This document shows positions 8,230 through 18,320 of a stretch of DNA of 46,078 bases, in pieces. A program made the translations under genes and the position numbers. Positions within the stretch are counted from its first letter, which is position 1. The number at the start of each line of letters is the position of its first letter. Origin of the DNA: Halobacteroidaceae bacterium. Lineage in GTDB: Bacteria; Bacillota; Halanaerobiia; B1SED10-174. Under the pieces are notes generated by a model. The model was given only the letters and a program-made list of their open reading frames with translations. It searched no databases and was not told the DNA's origin. The stretch lies in the NCBI GenBank assembly GCA_003554585.1, contig PWGV01000144.1:1-46078 (forward strand), given 5' to 3'.

Positions 8230-9609
8230 CTATTTCCCTATACAGAACCGGGAAAATATTTCCCGGGAAATATCCTGGCTAATTGTTTCCCCTGTAATCT
8301 GTCCCAAATGGTGCAGGGCCCCGCGGATATCGACCACTACAAGATCCATGGTAATTCCCTGCTGCCATCCTTCCCGGGCAGCTTTTACACTTTTCAACGC
8401 ATCCTTTAAAGCCCTTTCGTGCCGTAAGTTGCTGACCCAAATCCCTTCTTTATCTGCAGTTCCAATTATTCTTTTTCTGATTGCTTCCCGAACATTTCCC
8501 AGGCCCTGACCTTCCCTTGCGGAAATAAAAAGGATTTCTTCTTCGGGAAAATGTCCCTTTACCCGGGAAAGGTCAATTTTTTCCTCCAGGTCAATTTTGT
8601 TAACAATAACCAGGCTTTTTTCCGGGGGAATGGTTGCAAGCATTTTCTCGTCTTCAACAGTAAAACCTGTTGTGCTGTCTAAAACCGCAAGTATCAAATC
8701 GCTTCGTTCCAAAAGTTTTAAGGTTCGGTCCACGCCAAGTTTTTCCACTTCATCCTCGGTTTCCCTTAATCCGGCCGTATCGATTAAACGGAGGGGAATT
8801 CCATCTAAGTTAATAATTTCCTCGACGGAATCCCTTGTTGTTCCCGGAACGGAAGTAACAAGGGCCCTTTCCTCTCCCAGCAGAGCATTCAAAAGGGTGG
8901 ATTTCCCAACATTGGGCCGCCCGATTATCGTTGTTCGGACACCTTCCCGCAGGGCCCTGCCCCGGGAATAAGTGGCCAGGGCTTCTTCCAGGTCGCTTTC
9001 AACCTGATTAAGGTAGGATGCAACATCTTCTAAGGACATTCCATCCAGTTCGTCTTCTGGAAAATCAATCGATGCTTCACAATAAGCCAGAACTTCCCAC
9101 AGGCGGTCGCTGCTTTCCCTGATAAACCGGGAAAGGCTTCCCCCCAGGTGGTCAAGGGCGAGGCGAAGCCCCTGCTTGGTTTTGGCTTCGATTACGTCCA
9201 CAACAGCCTCGGCCTGGGCCAAGTCCATTTTCCCATTGAAAAAAGCCCGCCGGGTAAACTCACCCGGTTCGGCCAGGCGAACACCCCCGTCCAGGAGCAG
9301 GTCAAGAATGGACTTTAGGGGGACAGGGCCCCCGTGGCCAATAATCTCCACCATATTTTCTCCTGTATAGGAATTGGGAGCGTGCATGACTAGGACAACT
9401 ACTTCATCGGCAACCGAACCGCTGCCCGGTTCAACAATATGCCCATATGCAGCGGTGTAACCCTTCATTTCCTTTATTCTTTTTTTTCCGGGGTTTTTAA
9501 AAATCCGACCCACCTGCTCATGGCTTCCGGATCCGCTCACGCGAATTATCCCCAGGGCTCCAATTCCCGGGGGCGTGGCCAGGGCAGCAATGGTATCTTC
9601 ACGGTTCAT
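8230..9609 (-). CDS. mnmE: tRNA modification GTPase MnmE
   Basis: A 459-residue protein with the TrmE N-terminal folate-binding domain (about 1-118), helical region, inserted G domain (GRPNVGKSTLLN, TTRD, DTAGL, NKID) and the invariant C-terminal CIGK, whose cysteine is needed for tRNA modification. It partners MnmG. The ATG at 9609 is preceded by AGGAGG, which overlaps the T-run of a hairpin that follows jag. The C-terminal coding sequence contains a perfect Noc-binding motif (8258-8271). Confidence 0.97.
   Translation of the reverse strand: MNREDTIAALATPPGIGALGIIRVSGSGSHEQVGRIFKNPGKKRIKEMKGYTAAYGHIVEPGSGSVADEVVVLVMHAPNSYTGENMVEIIGHGGPVPLKSILDLLLDGGVRLAEPGEFTRRAFFNGKMDLAQAEAVVDVIEAKTKQGLRLALDHLGGSLSRFIRESSDRLWEVLAYCEASIDFPEDELDGMSLEDVASYLNQVESDLEEALATYSRGRALREGVRTTIIGRPNVGKSTLLNALLGEERALVTSVPGTTRDSVEEIINLDGIPLRLIDTAGLRETEDEVEKLGVDRTLKLLERSDLILAVLDSTTGFTVEDEKMLATIPPEKSLVIVNKIDLEEKIDLSRVKGHFPEEEILFISAREGQGLGNVREAIRKRIIGTADKEGIWVSNLRHERALKDALKSVKAAREGWQQGITMDLVVVDIRGALHHLGQITGETISQDISREIFSRFCIGK
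8258..8271. promoter_or_regulatory. Noc-binding site (NBS)
   Basis: ATTTCCCGGGAAAT is a perfect 14-bp palindrome identical to the Bacillus Noc-binding consensus, and the symmetry extends a few bases further on both sides. It lies in the last codons of mnmE (encoding ISREI), so codon choice could produce it by chance, but noc is encoded 2.7 kb away. Confidence 0.6.
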
Positions 9610-9623
9610 CCGTTCCGCCTCCT

Positions 9624-9650
9624 AAAAAAACCCAGTAATAAATTACTGGG
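9624..9650 (-). terminator. Intrinsic terminator or attenuator between jag and mnmE
   Basis: A 9-bp perfect hairpin (CCCAGTAAT arms, 9631-9650) starts right after the jag stop codon and is followed on the minus strand by seven T residues (9630-9624). The Shine-Dalgarno of mnmE (AGGAGG) begins inside the end of the T-run, so the structure could partially terminate transcription and separate jag from mnmE expression. Confidence 0.72.
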
Positions 9651-10280
9651 TTAGTTGGGCTCTATGCAAACTTTGCGGAAGGGTTCTTCTCCCTGACTGT
9701 AGGTTTTCACCCGCCGGTCATCCTTTAACGTCATATGGATAACCCGCCTTTCCTGGGGAGACATGGGCTCCAGGAGCACCTTTCTGCGAGTGCGGGCTGC
9801 TTTTTCAGCCATCCTCTTGGCCAGGGCTTCCAGGGTTTTTTCCCTCCGATTTCTATAATCCTCAGCATCAATTATTACCCTAAGATAATCCTCTTCCTTT
9901 TTCCGGTTGGCAACAAGGGTTGTCAGGTACTGCAGGGCGTCAATTGTCTGGCCTCTTTTTCCGATTAAAAGCCCCAGATTTTCTCCTTCAATTTCCAGGG
10001 TAACCTGCTTGGGATTTTCATTTTCCTCAGTAATATTTACCTGAACTTCGGTTCCCATTCGGTCGCAGACCCCTGTTAAAAAATCACGGGCGATTTCCTT
10101 TTTCTCTTTTTTCCTGCGGGCTTTTATCCGAGCATTTTTTCCGGAAATCAAGCCTAAAATTCCCCGGCTGCCTTCTTGAAGGACTTCAATATCAACTCTT
10201 TCCCGGGGTAATCCCAGTTCTTCAAGGGCCTTTGCAATAGCTTCCTGAACGTTTTTACCTTCCTGGATCAATTCATCCAT
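9651..10280 (-). CDS. khpB: RNA-binding protein KhpB/Jag (Jag-N, KH, R3H)
   Basis: A 209-residue protein with the Jag N-terminal domain (residues 1-50: GKNVQEAIAKALEELG and GSRGILGLISGKNA), a KH domain with GLLIGKRGQTIDALQYL, and a C-terminal R3H domain (PQERRVIHMTLKDD, ending RKVCIEP). KhpB binds RNA, often as a heterodimer with KhpA, and affects cell elongation and sporulation. It begins one base after the yidC stop and is followed by a terminator-like hairpin. Confidence 0.94.
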   Translation of the reverse strand: MDELIQEGKNVQEAIAKALEELGLPRERVDIEVLQEGSRGILGLISGKNARIKARRKKEKKEIARDFLTGVCDRMGTEVQVNITEENENPKQVTLEIEGENLGLLIGKRGQTIDALQYLTTLVANRKKEEDYLRVIIDAEDYRNRREKTLEALAKRMAEKAARTRRKVLLEPMSPQERRVIHMTLKDDRRVKTYSQGEEPFRKVCIEPN

Positions 10281-10281
10281 T

Positions 10282-10995
10282 TTAACTTGATTCTCCTTTC
10301 GCCACTTCCTGGCGACGGTAAATCAGGTACTGCTGCCCGATCATGGCCAAGTTAGATGTAAACCAGTATACCAGAACCCCGGAGGGAAGGCTCATTCCAA
10401 AAAAGACAATTAAAACGGGCATTACCATCCCCATCGTTTTAGTTTGTGGATTTGGAGGAGCACCGCTCCACTTTTGCTGCAGATGAGTCTGCAAAAACAT
10501 TGTTACCCCTGTTAGAATGGCCAGGGGCAGATCCGGTTCGCCCAGGCTGCCAATCCAGAGAAAGCTGGCTCCCTGCAGATCATCCAGTCTTATAATTGTC
10601 TGGAAAAGGGCGATCAAAATAGGAAGTTGAATTAAAAGGGGTAAACAGGAAGCCAGGGGATTAATATTATATTTTTTATATAGTTCCATCATCTTTTGCT
10701 GCTGGGTTTGCTTGTCATCCTTGTACTTGTTCTGGATTTCCTTAATTTCCGGCTGGATTCTCTGCATATCCTGCATGGACTTATTCTGTTTAACAGAGGA
10801 GGGGTAGAGGATAAGCTTTAAAACCAGGGTCAATAAAATAATGGCCAGTCCCCAGTCGCCAGTAATGTTATAAAAAAAGCGGAGAAACCTCCCCATTGTT
10901 TCCCATAGAAAAGAAAAAATTCCACCATTGGATTCAGCTAGCGTAATAATGTTGGTCAAATTACCCAAAAAACCAAAAACCATTTCCATTGCCAA
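10282..10995 (-). CDS. yidC: Membrane protein insertase YidC (SpoIIIJ/OxaI family)
   Basis: A 237-residue YidC/Oxa1 protein with five predicted membrane segments and the hallmark stretch KMMELYKKYNINPLASCLPLLIQLPI. It inserts membrane proteins with or without SecYEG. No lipobox cysteine is visible at the N-terminus, unlike Bacillus SpoIIIJ. The groove residue that is arginine in Bacillus SpoIIIJ (R73) and E. coli (R366) appears to be lysine here (LTLVLKLILYP). The start is TTG at 10995, close behind AGGAGG; the ATG two codons in is an alternative. It sits between yidD and jag as usual. Confidence 0.95.
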   Translation of the reverse strand: MAMEMVFGFLGNLTNIITLAESNGGIFSFLWETMGRFLRFFYNITGDWGLAIILLTLVLKLILYPSSVKQNKSMQDMQRIQPEIKEIQNKYKDDKQTQQQKMMELYKKYNINPLASCLPLLIQLPILIALFQTIIRLDDLQGASFLWIGSLGEPDLPLAILTGVTMFLQTHLQQKWSGAPPNPQTKTMGMVMPVLIVFFGMSLPSGVLVYWFTSNLAMIGQQYLIYRRQEVAKGESS

Positions 10996-11021
10996 ATAAC
11001 CTCCTAACCCGGACCATGTTT

Positions 11022-11231
11022 TTATTTAATTGGATCATATCCACCTTTGCTATAGGGGTTGCAGCGTAAAATTCTCCAAAATCCCTTGAGCAGCCCCCGG
11101 CATACTCCAAACTGTTCTATTGCCTGGATCATATACTCTGAACACGTGGGGTAATATCTACAGGTTGGGCCTTTAAGGGGGGATAGAAATTTACGATAAA
11201 AGTTGAGCAAACCAATTAATACTTTCTTCAA
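11022..11231 (-). CDS. yidD: Membrane protein insertion efficiency factor YidD
   Basis: A 69-residue YidD with the family core [20 protein letters not shown], then [12 protein letters not shown] and the C-terminal [11 protein letters not shown]. This small amphipathic inner-face protein helps YidC and the translocon. It starts with TTG, overlapping the rnpA stop by four bases (TTGA). Confidence 0.95.
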   Translation of the reverse strand: MKKVLIGLLNFYRKFLSPLKGPTCRYYPTCSEYMIQAIEQFGVCRGLLKGFWRILRCNPYSKGGYDPIK

Positions 11232-11584
11232 GACTTCCCATCTCCCTTCCAGAGATTGGCCTTTTGTAATAGTTTTTTCTCGCCGGCCAAAATTTCCTTA
11301 AAATCGGCCTGCAATATTCCCCTCCGGCCAATAAAAAGGAGGAGGTAGCCATCTTTAACGTTGGGGAGTAGGGTGCGGTAAGCTTCTTTCATCTTCCTGC
11401 GGACTCGATTGCGGATTACTGCCTTGCCCAGTTTTTTCCCAACAGAAAACCCCGCCTCTCTGTGTCCCGGTTCCCAGGGATAATAGTAAAGAACCAGGTT
11501 GCGATCGGCGAGAGATTTTCCTTTTTTAAATAAAAGGGTGAATTTCCCCCTTTCCCGCAATCGTTCTTGCCGGGGCAAAGACAT
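11228..11584 (-). CDS. rnpA: Ribonuclease P protein component RnpA
   Basis: A 118-residue RNase P protein. The signature [18 protein letters not shown] holds the RNR motif that contacts the catalytic RNA and pre-tRNA leader; the N-terminal [16 protein letters not shown] is typical. The ATG at 11584 follows AAGGATGA. It is the first gene of the leftward cluster, directly behind a sigma-A promoter at 11671-11699. In nearly all bacteria rpmH precedes rnpA, but no L34 coding sequence is present here. Confidence 0.95.
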   Translation of the reverse strand: MSLPRQERLRERGKFTLLFKKGKSLADRNLVLYYYPWEPGHREAGFSVGKKLGKAVIRNRVRRKMKEAYRTLLPNVKDGYLLLFIGRRGILQADFKEILAGEKKLLQKANLWKGDGKS

Positions 11585-11611
11585 TTTATTTCATCCTTAA
11601 AAAAAATAGGA

Positions 11612-11638
11612 TTGACCACTCAGAATTTTTCTTATAAT
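11612..11638 (+). promoter_or_regulatory. Candidate dnaA promoter
   Basis: TTGACC (11612-11617) and TATAAT (11633-11638) are separated by only 15 bases, short for sigma-A. A transcript would cross the DnaA-box region with a leader of about 470 bases before dnaA. I saw no better promoter closer to dnaA. Confidence 0.35.
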
Positions 11639-11670
11639 ATGATCCTGTAGCAGAATTTTATTCTATAAAG

Positions 11671-11699
11671 ATTATAGGTTATTTATTTCCGCCCGTCAA
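11671..11699 (-). promoter_or_regulatory. Sigma-A promoter of the rnpA operon
   Basis: On the minus strand TTGACG (11699-11694), a 17-base spacer and TATAAT (11676-11671) give a near-consensus promoter. Transcription would start near 11664 and leave an 80-base leader before rnpA with no room for an rpmH gene. Confidence 0.8.
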
Positions 11700-11849
11700 G
11701 AAACTTCATAGAATATCGAATAATTTAACCCTCCAAGACAGGAAGGGTTTTTGATTTCTGTAGCGAAAAAAGAAAAGACCCTTCAAAAGTTGCATCCATT
11801 TTGGAGGATATGTTTATTATAATTTTCGGCTTAACCTTCAGCCACAGCT

Positions 11850-12114
11850 TGTTAATAAGGTTGTGAATAATGATTCCTATTTTTACCCTGATGATCCCCA
11901 ACCGGGCTGTGGAAAAATTGTGGATTTCTACTGACCTTTTCGCCTGCAATTTTTTTCAATCTTCATAAACCTTCTTAGACAAAGGGTTTTTAGATTTTAT
12001 TTTTTTATAAAAATAATCCACAGTTTTTCAGACACCTCTGGGCGTGGTTCATCTGATTTTTTTTCACACCCCTGTTAACAAGTTGTGGATAACTTTGGGA
12101 AAAGGAGAATACAT
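11850..12114. other. oriC: Replication origin, upstream DnaA-box cluster (oriC part 1)
   Basis: The 530 bases between rnpA and dnaA are non-coding and AT-rich. They contain DnaA-box-like 9-mers: TGTTAATAA (11850-11858), TGTGAATAA (11862-11870), TGTGGAAAA (11908-11916), TGTGGATTT (11919-11927), TAATCCACA (12014-12022) and a perfect TGTGGATAA (12084-12092). The last overlaps the region just before the dnaA ribosome site, so it could both build the origin complex and autoregulate dnaA. An AT-rich run lies at about 11990-12017. Divergent transcription of rnpA and dnaA flanks the region. Confidence 0.85.
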
Positions 12115-13470
12115 ATGTCAACAAATTTGCCCATGGAAACCATCTGGAATCAGACCCTGGAAAAAATGAAAGAAAAGCTCAGTCGTCCTTCTTTCGAAAC
12201 CTGGCTTAAGGCAACCAAGCCAGTAGCCTTCAGGGATGACTTCCTCCTGGTTGAGGTTCCCAATGAATTTGCCCGGGACTGGCTGGAAAGCAGGTATTCT
12301 GACCTGATTGAAGAAATCCTGCAGGCAGTCACCCAGTCCCCACTGCAGGTCAAATTTACCATTCACAACTCGCCCACGGAGTTAAACAACCAGCAGCCCT
12401 ACCGGGACCTTAAACCTGACGGCCCGCAAAGTAATTCCGGGGCGTACTTTTTGAACCCGAAGTATTCCTTTGAAACATTTGTAGTCGGGGACAGCAACCG
12501 CTTTGCTCACGCGGCTTCCCTTGCTGTCGCCGAAGCCCCCGCCAAAGCCTATAACCCCCTTTTCGTTTACGGGGACGTTGGACTGGGCAAAACTCACCTG
12601 ATGCAGGCAATCGGCCATTACACCCTCAGGCAGAATCCTGATCTTAAAGTTGTTTACGTTTCTTCCGAAACTTTTACCAATGAACTTATAAATTCTATTC
12701 GCGATGATAAAACCGTTGATTTTAGAAATAAATACCGCACCATTGATATTCTCCTCGTTGACGATATCCAGTTTCTTGCGGGAAAAGAGAGGACCCAGGA
12801 AGAGTTTTTCCACACTTTTAACACCCTGCACGAAGCAAACCGCCAGCTTGTAATTTCCAGCGACCGGCCCCCCAGGGATATACCAACTCTTGAAGAAAGA
12901 CTGCGCTCCCGCTTTGAATGGGGATTGATCACGGACATTCAAAAACCCGACCTGGAAACTCGAATTGCAATTCTCAGGAAAAAAGCCAGTATAGAAAGAA
13001 TTAATGTTCCCAACGACGTAATTGTCTTTATTGCCAATCAAATCCAGTCCAATATCCGGGAACTGGAGGGAGCCCTTACCCGGATTAAGGCTTATGCTTC
13101 AATGCAAAATATTCCCATCACCGTTGACATGGCCAAAGAAGCCCTGCGGGACATCCTGGCTCTTTCCCAGCCGCAACCGCTTTCCATCGAAGATATTCAG
13201 GAAGGTGTGGCCCGCTTTTTTTCCCTGCGACCCAAAGATATGCTTTCCAAAAAAAGGACTCAGAATATAGCTTTTCCCCGGCAGATTGCCATGTACCTTT
13301 GCCGGGATCTGACCGATGCCTCCCTACCCCAGATTGGACAGGCCTTCGGAGGGAGGGACCACACTACAGTTATCCACTCCTGTTCCAAAATTATCAACCA
13401 GCTTGAAAAAGACGCCACCCTCCGCTCAACACTGAACAAACTCCAGGAAAACCTTAAAAAGAAAAAATAA
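12115..13470 (+). CDS. dnaA: Chromosomal replication initiator DnaA
   Basis: A 451-residue DnaA. Domain I ([23 protein letters not shown]), a short linker, the AAA+ domain with Walker [11 protein letters not shown] and Walker [11 protein letters not shown], and domain IV with the DnaA signature [14 protein letters not shown] are all present. ATP-DnaA oligomerises on the origin boxes and opens DNA. The ATG at 12115 is chosen because AAGGAG lies seven bases upstream; an earlier GTG at 12085 sits inside a perfect DnaA box and has no ribosome site. Confidence 0.98.
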   Translation: MSTNLPMETIWNQTLEKMKEKLSRPSFETWLKATKPVAFRDDFLLVEVPNEFARDWLESRYSDLIEEILQAVTQSPLQVKFTIHNSPTELNNQQPYRDLKPDGPQSNSGAYFLNPKYSFETFVVGDSNRFAHAASLAVAEAPAKAYNPLFVYGDVGLGKTHLMQAIGHYTLRQNPDLKVVYVSSETFTNELINSIRDDKTVDFRNKYRTIDILLVDDIQFLAGKERTQEEFFHTFNTLHEANRQLVISSDRPPRDIPTLEERLRSRFEWGLITDIQKPDLETRIAILRKKASIERINVPNDVIVFIANQIQSNIRELEGALTRIKAYASMQNIPITVDMAKEALRDILALSQPQPLSIEDIQEGVARFFSLRPKDMLSKKRTQNIAFPRQIAMYLCRDLTDASLPQIGQAFGGRDHTTVIHSCSKIINQLEKDATLRSTLNKLQENLKKKK

Positions 13471-13477
13471 CAATGTG

Positions 13478-13530
13478 GATAGCCTGTCTTTTTTTCCCCA
13501 AGAATACTGACAGGCCATCTCCTTGTTTTT
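13478..13530 (+). terminator. Possible terminator after dnaA
   Basis: GATAGCCTGTC (13478-13488) pairs with GACAGGCCATC (13509-13519) with one mismatch across a 20-base loop, followed by a T-rich stretch. The stem is adequate but the loop is long, so termination may be weak. A one-mismatch DnaA box (TGTGGATAG, 13474-13482) overlaps the left arm. Confidence 0.4.
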
Positions 13531-13545
13531 AACCACTTTTTTCCC

Positions 13546-13612
13546 TTATCCCCAATGTTAACACCCCCTACTACTCTTACTCCTACTGATTCAAATAAAT
13601 ATTAATAAAAAC
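13546..13612. other. oriC: Origin unwinding region between dnaA and dnaN (oriC part 2)
   Basis: In order: a one-mismatch DnaA box TTATCCCCA (13546-13554), a C-rich run (13564-13568), seven consecutive triplets of the pattern (C/T)T(A/C/G) at 13568-13588 (CTA or close variants, complementary to DnaA-trios), and an AT-rich stretch to about 13610. This repeats the order of the Bacillus subtilis basal unwinding system, also between dnaA and dnaN. The inferred role is DnaA strand loading and initial DNA melting. Confidence 0.78.
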
Positions 13613-13653
13613 TGGCGGCCAGTTTTCCGCCCAGAAAAAAAGGAGGAATTCTT

Positions 13654-14760
13654 TTGGATTTCACTATCCAGCAAAAAGATTTATCCGCTGTTATCCAGAA
13701 TGTACAGCGGGCGGTGGCTTCTCATACCACCATGCCGGTTTTAAGCGGGATTAAAATTGAGGTTCTTGAAGACAAAATCAAACTTTCGGCAACTGACCTG
13801 GAAATAGGAATTGAAAGTCAGACTGCAGGAGAAGTAAAAGAAACGGGGTCTGTAGTTCTTCCCGCCCAGCACCTGGGAAATATTATTCGGGAACTTCCCA
13901 ATGAAAAAGTTAGGCTTTCCATGAAGCAGGAAAACAGCGTAGAACTCAAGTGTGCAGGTTCCACCTACAATATCAGGGGCTTTCCCCCTGAAGATTTTCC
14001 CAGCCTTCCTCAAATCGATGAAGGTCTGAGCTTCAACATGAAGCAGGGAAACCTTAAAAGCCTGATTGAAGAAGTGAAATTTGCCGCTTCTACCGATGAG
14101 AACCAGCCCTTTTTACACGGAGCTCAACTCAGTATAAATGAAAACAAGATGGAGCTGGCAGCAACCAATACTTATCGCCTGGCCTACCGGGAAATGGATT
14201 TTCCCGGGGAATCTCCTGAAAAGCAGATCGAGGTTATCATCCCCCTGAAAACTCTCCAGGAACTTTCCAGGCTTCTCGGATCAGGGGAAGAAGATGAAGT
14301 TTCCCTGACCCTTAAGGGAAATCACCTTCTTTTTTCTTTTGCACCGCTGACTATTACTTCCCGTTTAAAAGAAGGGCAGTTTCCCAATTACCGGGAGGTT
14401 ATCCCCCGGGACTTTAACACTACCTGTAATATAGACCGGGATCAACTTCTCCACGCCGCCCGCCGCGCTTCCCTCATTGCCCGGGAAGACTCCAACACCG
14501 TGGATTTTGAATTTAAAGAGGGTCAGTTAATAATAACCACCCGGGATTCCCGGATCGGGCAGGCCTACGAGGAAGTTGCAATGGAAAAAGAGGGGACTGA
14601 GATGAAGGTTTCCTTTACTGCGGATTACCTGCTCGACGTTCTAAAGGTTTTGAGAAACGAAACGATTACTATAAATCTCCAGGACGAAAGTTCAGCCTGT
14701 GTTTTCAGAAGCCTGGAAGATTTCACCTATACTTACGTAATAATGCCGGTTCAGAACTAG
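13654..14760 (+). CDS. dnaN: DNA polymerase III sliding clamp, beta subunit DnaN
   Basis: A 368-residue beta clamp with three similar domains; recognisable stretches are TTMPVLSGIKIEV near the N-terminus, FPPEDFPSLP in the middle, EGQFPNYREVIP at the third-domain entry and a C-terminal YVIMPVQN. It encircles DNA and tethers polymerase and repair proteins. The TTG start at 13654 follows AGGAGG by eight bases. It is followed closely by yaaA and recF. Confidence 0.97.
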   Translation: MDFTIQQKDLSAVIQNVQRAVASHTTMPVLSGIKIEVLEDKIKLSATDLEIGIESQTAGEVKETGSVVLPAQHLGNIIRELPNEKVRLSMKQENSVELKCAGSTYNIRGFPPEDFPSLPQIDEGLSFNMKQGNLKSLIEEVKFAASTDENQPFLHGAQLSINENKMELAATNTYRLAYREMDFPGESPEKQIEVIIPLKTLQELSRLLGSGEEDEVSLTLKGNHLLFSFAPLTITSRLKEGQFPNYREVIPRDFNTTCNIDRDQLLHAARRASLIAREDSNTVDFEFKEGQLIITTRDSRIGQAYEEVAMEKEGTEMKVSFTADYLLDVLKVLRNETITINLQDESSACVFRSLEDFTYTYVIMPVQN

Positions 14761-14770
14761 GTTGGATAAA

Positions 14771-14989
14771 ATGAAAAAGATAAGAATCCATACCCCTGAT
14801 ATTAAACTGAGTCAGTTTTTAAAATGGGCTGAAATTACCGCGACCGGCGGCGAATCAAAGAACCTGATTCGAGAAGGAAAAGTTAAGGTAAATGGAGAAG
14901 TTGTAGTAGTTCCCGGAAAAAAACTTCATCCGGGTGATTTAGTTGAAGTAGAAGGTGAAATGAGAGTTAAAATAGCCGGGGATGGATAA
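14771..14989 (+). CDS. yaaA: S4-domain RNA-binding protein YaaA
   Basis: A 72-residue S4 domain protein (IKLSQFLKWAEITATGGESK, then IREGKVKVNGEV and GKKLHPGDLVEVEG). In Bacillus yaaA occupies the same place between dnaN and recF and is thought to bind RNA, probably at ribosomes. I prefer the ATG at 14771; a TTG at 14762 in the same frame is possible. The ribosome site is weak (TAGG), suggesting coupling to dnaN. Two bases separate it from recF. Confidence 0.88.
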   Translation: MKKIRIHTPDIKLSQFLKWAEITATGGESKNLIREGKVKVNGEVVVVPGKKLHPGDLVEVEGEMRVKIAGDG

Positions 14990-14991
14990 TA

Positions 14992-16110
14992 TTGCAACTA
15001 AAAAGAATATATGTAGACAATTTTAGAAACCTCTGCCGGGAAGAAATTCAGCTTAACCCGGGCATTAATATAGTCCTGGGGAAAAATGCCCAGGGAAAAA
15101 CCAATTTCCTGGAAGCTATATATATCCTGGCTTCAGCAACTTCTCCCAGAACGAATATAGAACAGGAAATGGTAGCCTGGGAAAATGATTATTATTTTAT
15201 CAAGGGAGAGGTTGAAAGCCAGGATGATACCTTTGCAATTTCCGTTGGTTACACCCAGGGGAAAAAAAGAATCCGGGTTAACGAAAATCCACTGGAAAGG
15301 GTTAAGGACCTGCTGGGACGCTTTATGGTGATTTTTTTTGGGCCGGAGGATTTGCAGTTGATTAAAGGTTCTCCTCAGCTCAGAAGGCAATTTCTGGACA
15401 GGGAAATTTCCCTTCTTCAGCCCCTTTATTACGAAAACCTGCAGCGCTACAGAACTGTTTTAGCCCAGCGCAACAACCTGCTCAAGGAAATAGGAGAAAA
15501 AGGGATAGGTGAAAGTGAACTGGAACCCTGGGACGAGCAGCTCGCCGATTTGGGAGGAGAACTTATTACCAGGAGAATCAGGTTTTTAAACGAATTAAAG
15601 GAAAAGATAAACAGCAGGTATGCAGAAATTTCAGGTGAAGAGGTCGGGTTTAAGGCTGAATATGAACCCAGCATTGCCCTGGATAAAAAAAGTTCCAGCC
15701 AGGACTGGAAAAGAGCTTTTATTGAAGCCTGGAAAAGGAGAAGAAAAGAAGAAATAATAAGGGGTGTTACTATTTTGGGGCCCCACCGGGATGACCTTTC
15801 TTTTCGACTCGGCGATAGGGAACTGAAAAATTATGGATCCCAGGGACAGCAGAGGACCGCGGTCCTGGCTTTGAAAATCGGAGAACTGGAATTAATGACC
15901 CAGGTCAAGGGTGAACAACCCGTCCTGCTTCTGGATGATGTCTTTAGCGAACTTGATGGGACCCGCCAGAAAGCTCTCCTCGATTTAATAGGGGGAAACA
16001 TTCAATCGATAATTACTACTACGGAGAATAATTTCCAGGAAATAAAGAAACCCTGTTATTATTTCACCGTTGATAAAGGAAAAATAAACAGGTGGGAAGG
16101 GAGGAACTAA
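14992..16110 (+). CDS. recF: DNA replication and repair protein RecF
   Basis: A 372-residue SMC-like ATPase: LKRIYVDNFRNL at the start, Walker A GKNAQGKTNFLEAIY, signature-like GSQGQQRTAVLALK, Walker B VLLLDDVFSELD. RecF binds single/double-strand DNA junctions and, with RecO and RecR, loads RecA at gaps. The start is TTG at 14992, two bases after yaaA. Confidence 0.96.
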   Translation: MQLKRIYVDNFRNLCREEIQLNPGINIVLGKNAQGKTNFLEAIYILASATSPRTNIEQEMVAWENDYYFIKGEVESQDDTFAISVGYTQGKKRIRVNENPLERVKDLLGRFMVIFFGPEDLQLIKGSPQLRRQFLDREISLLQPLYYENLQRYRTVLAQRNNLLKEIGEKGIGESELEPWDEQLADLGGELITRRIRFLNELKEKINSRYAEISGEEVGFKAEYEPSIALDKKSSSQDWKRAFIEAWKRRRKEEIIRGVTILGPHRDDLSFRLGDRELKNYGSQGQQRTAVLALKIGELELMTQVKGEQPVLLLDDVFSELDGTRQKALLDLIGGNIQSIITTTENNFQEIKKPCYYFTVDKGKINRWEGRN

Positions 16111-16111
16111 T

Positions 16112-18305
<2,194 letters not shown>

Positions 18306-18320
18306 AGGTGATAAAGAGCT

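Noticed and set aside
11725-11949. A 74-codon minus-strand frame in the origin, considered as rpmH or a small protein
   Set aside because: It lacks the basic L34 sequence, has no ribosome site and runs through DnaA boxes.
12085-12114. GTG at 12085 as dnaA start
   Set aside because: It lies inside a perfect DnaA box without a ribosome site; the ATG at 12115 has AAGGAG at proper distance.
11585-12114. A tRNA or small RNA in the long intergenic region
   Set aside because: No cloverleaf or terminator was visible; DnaA boxes and promoters explain the space.
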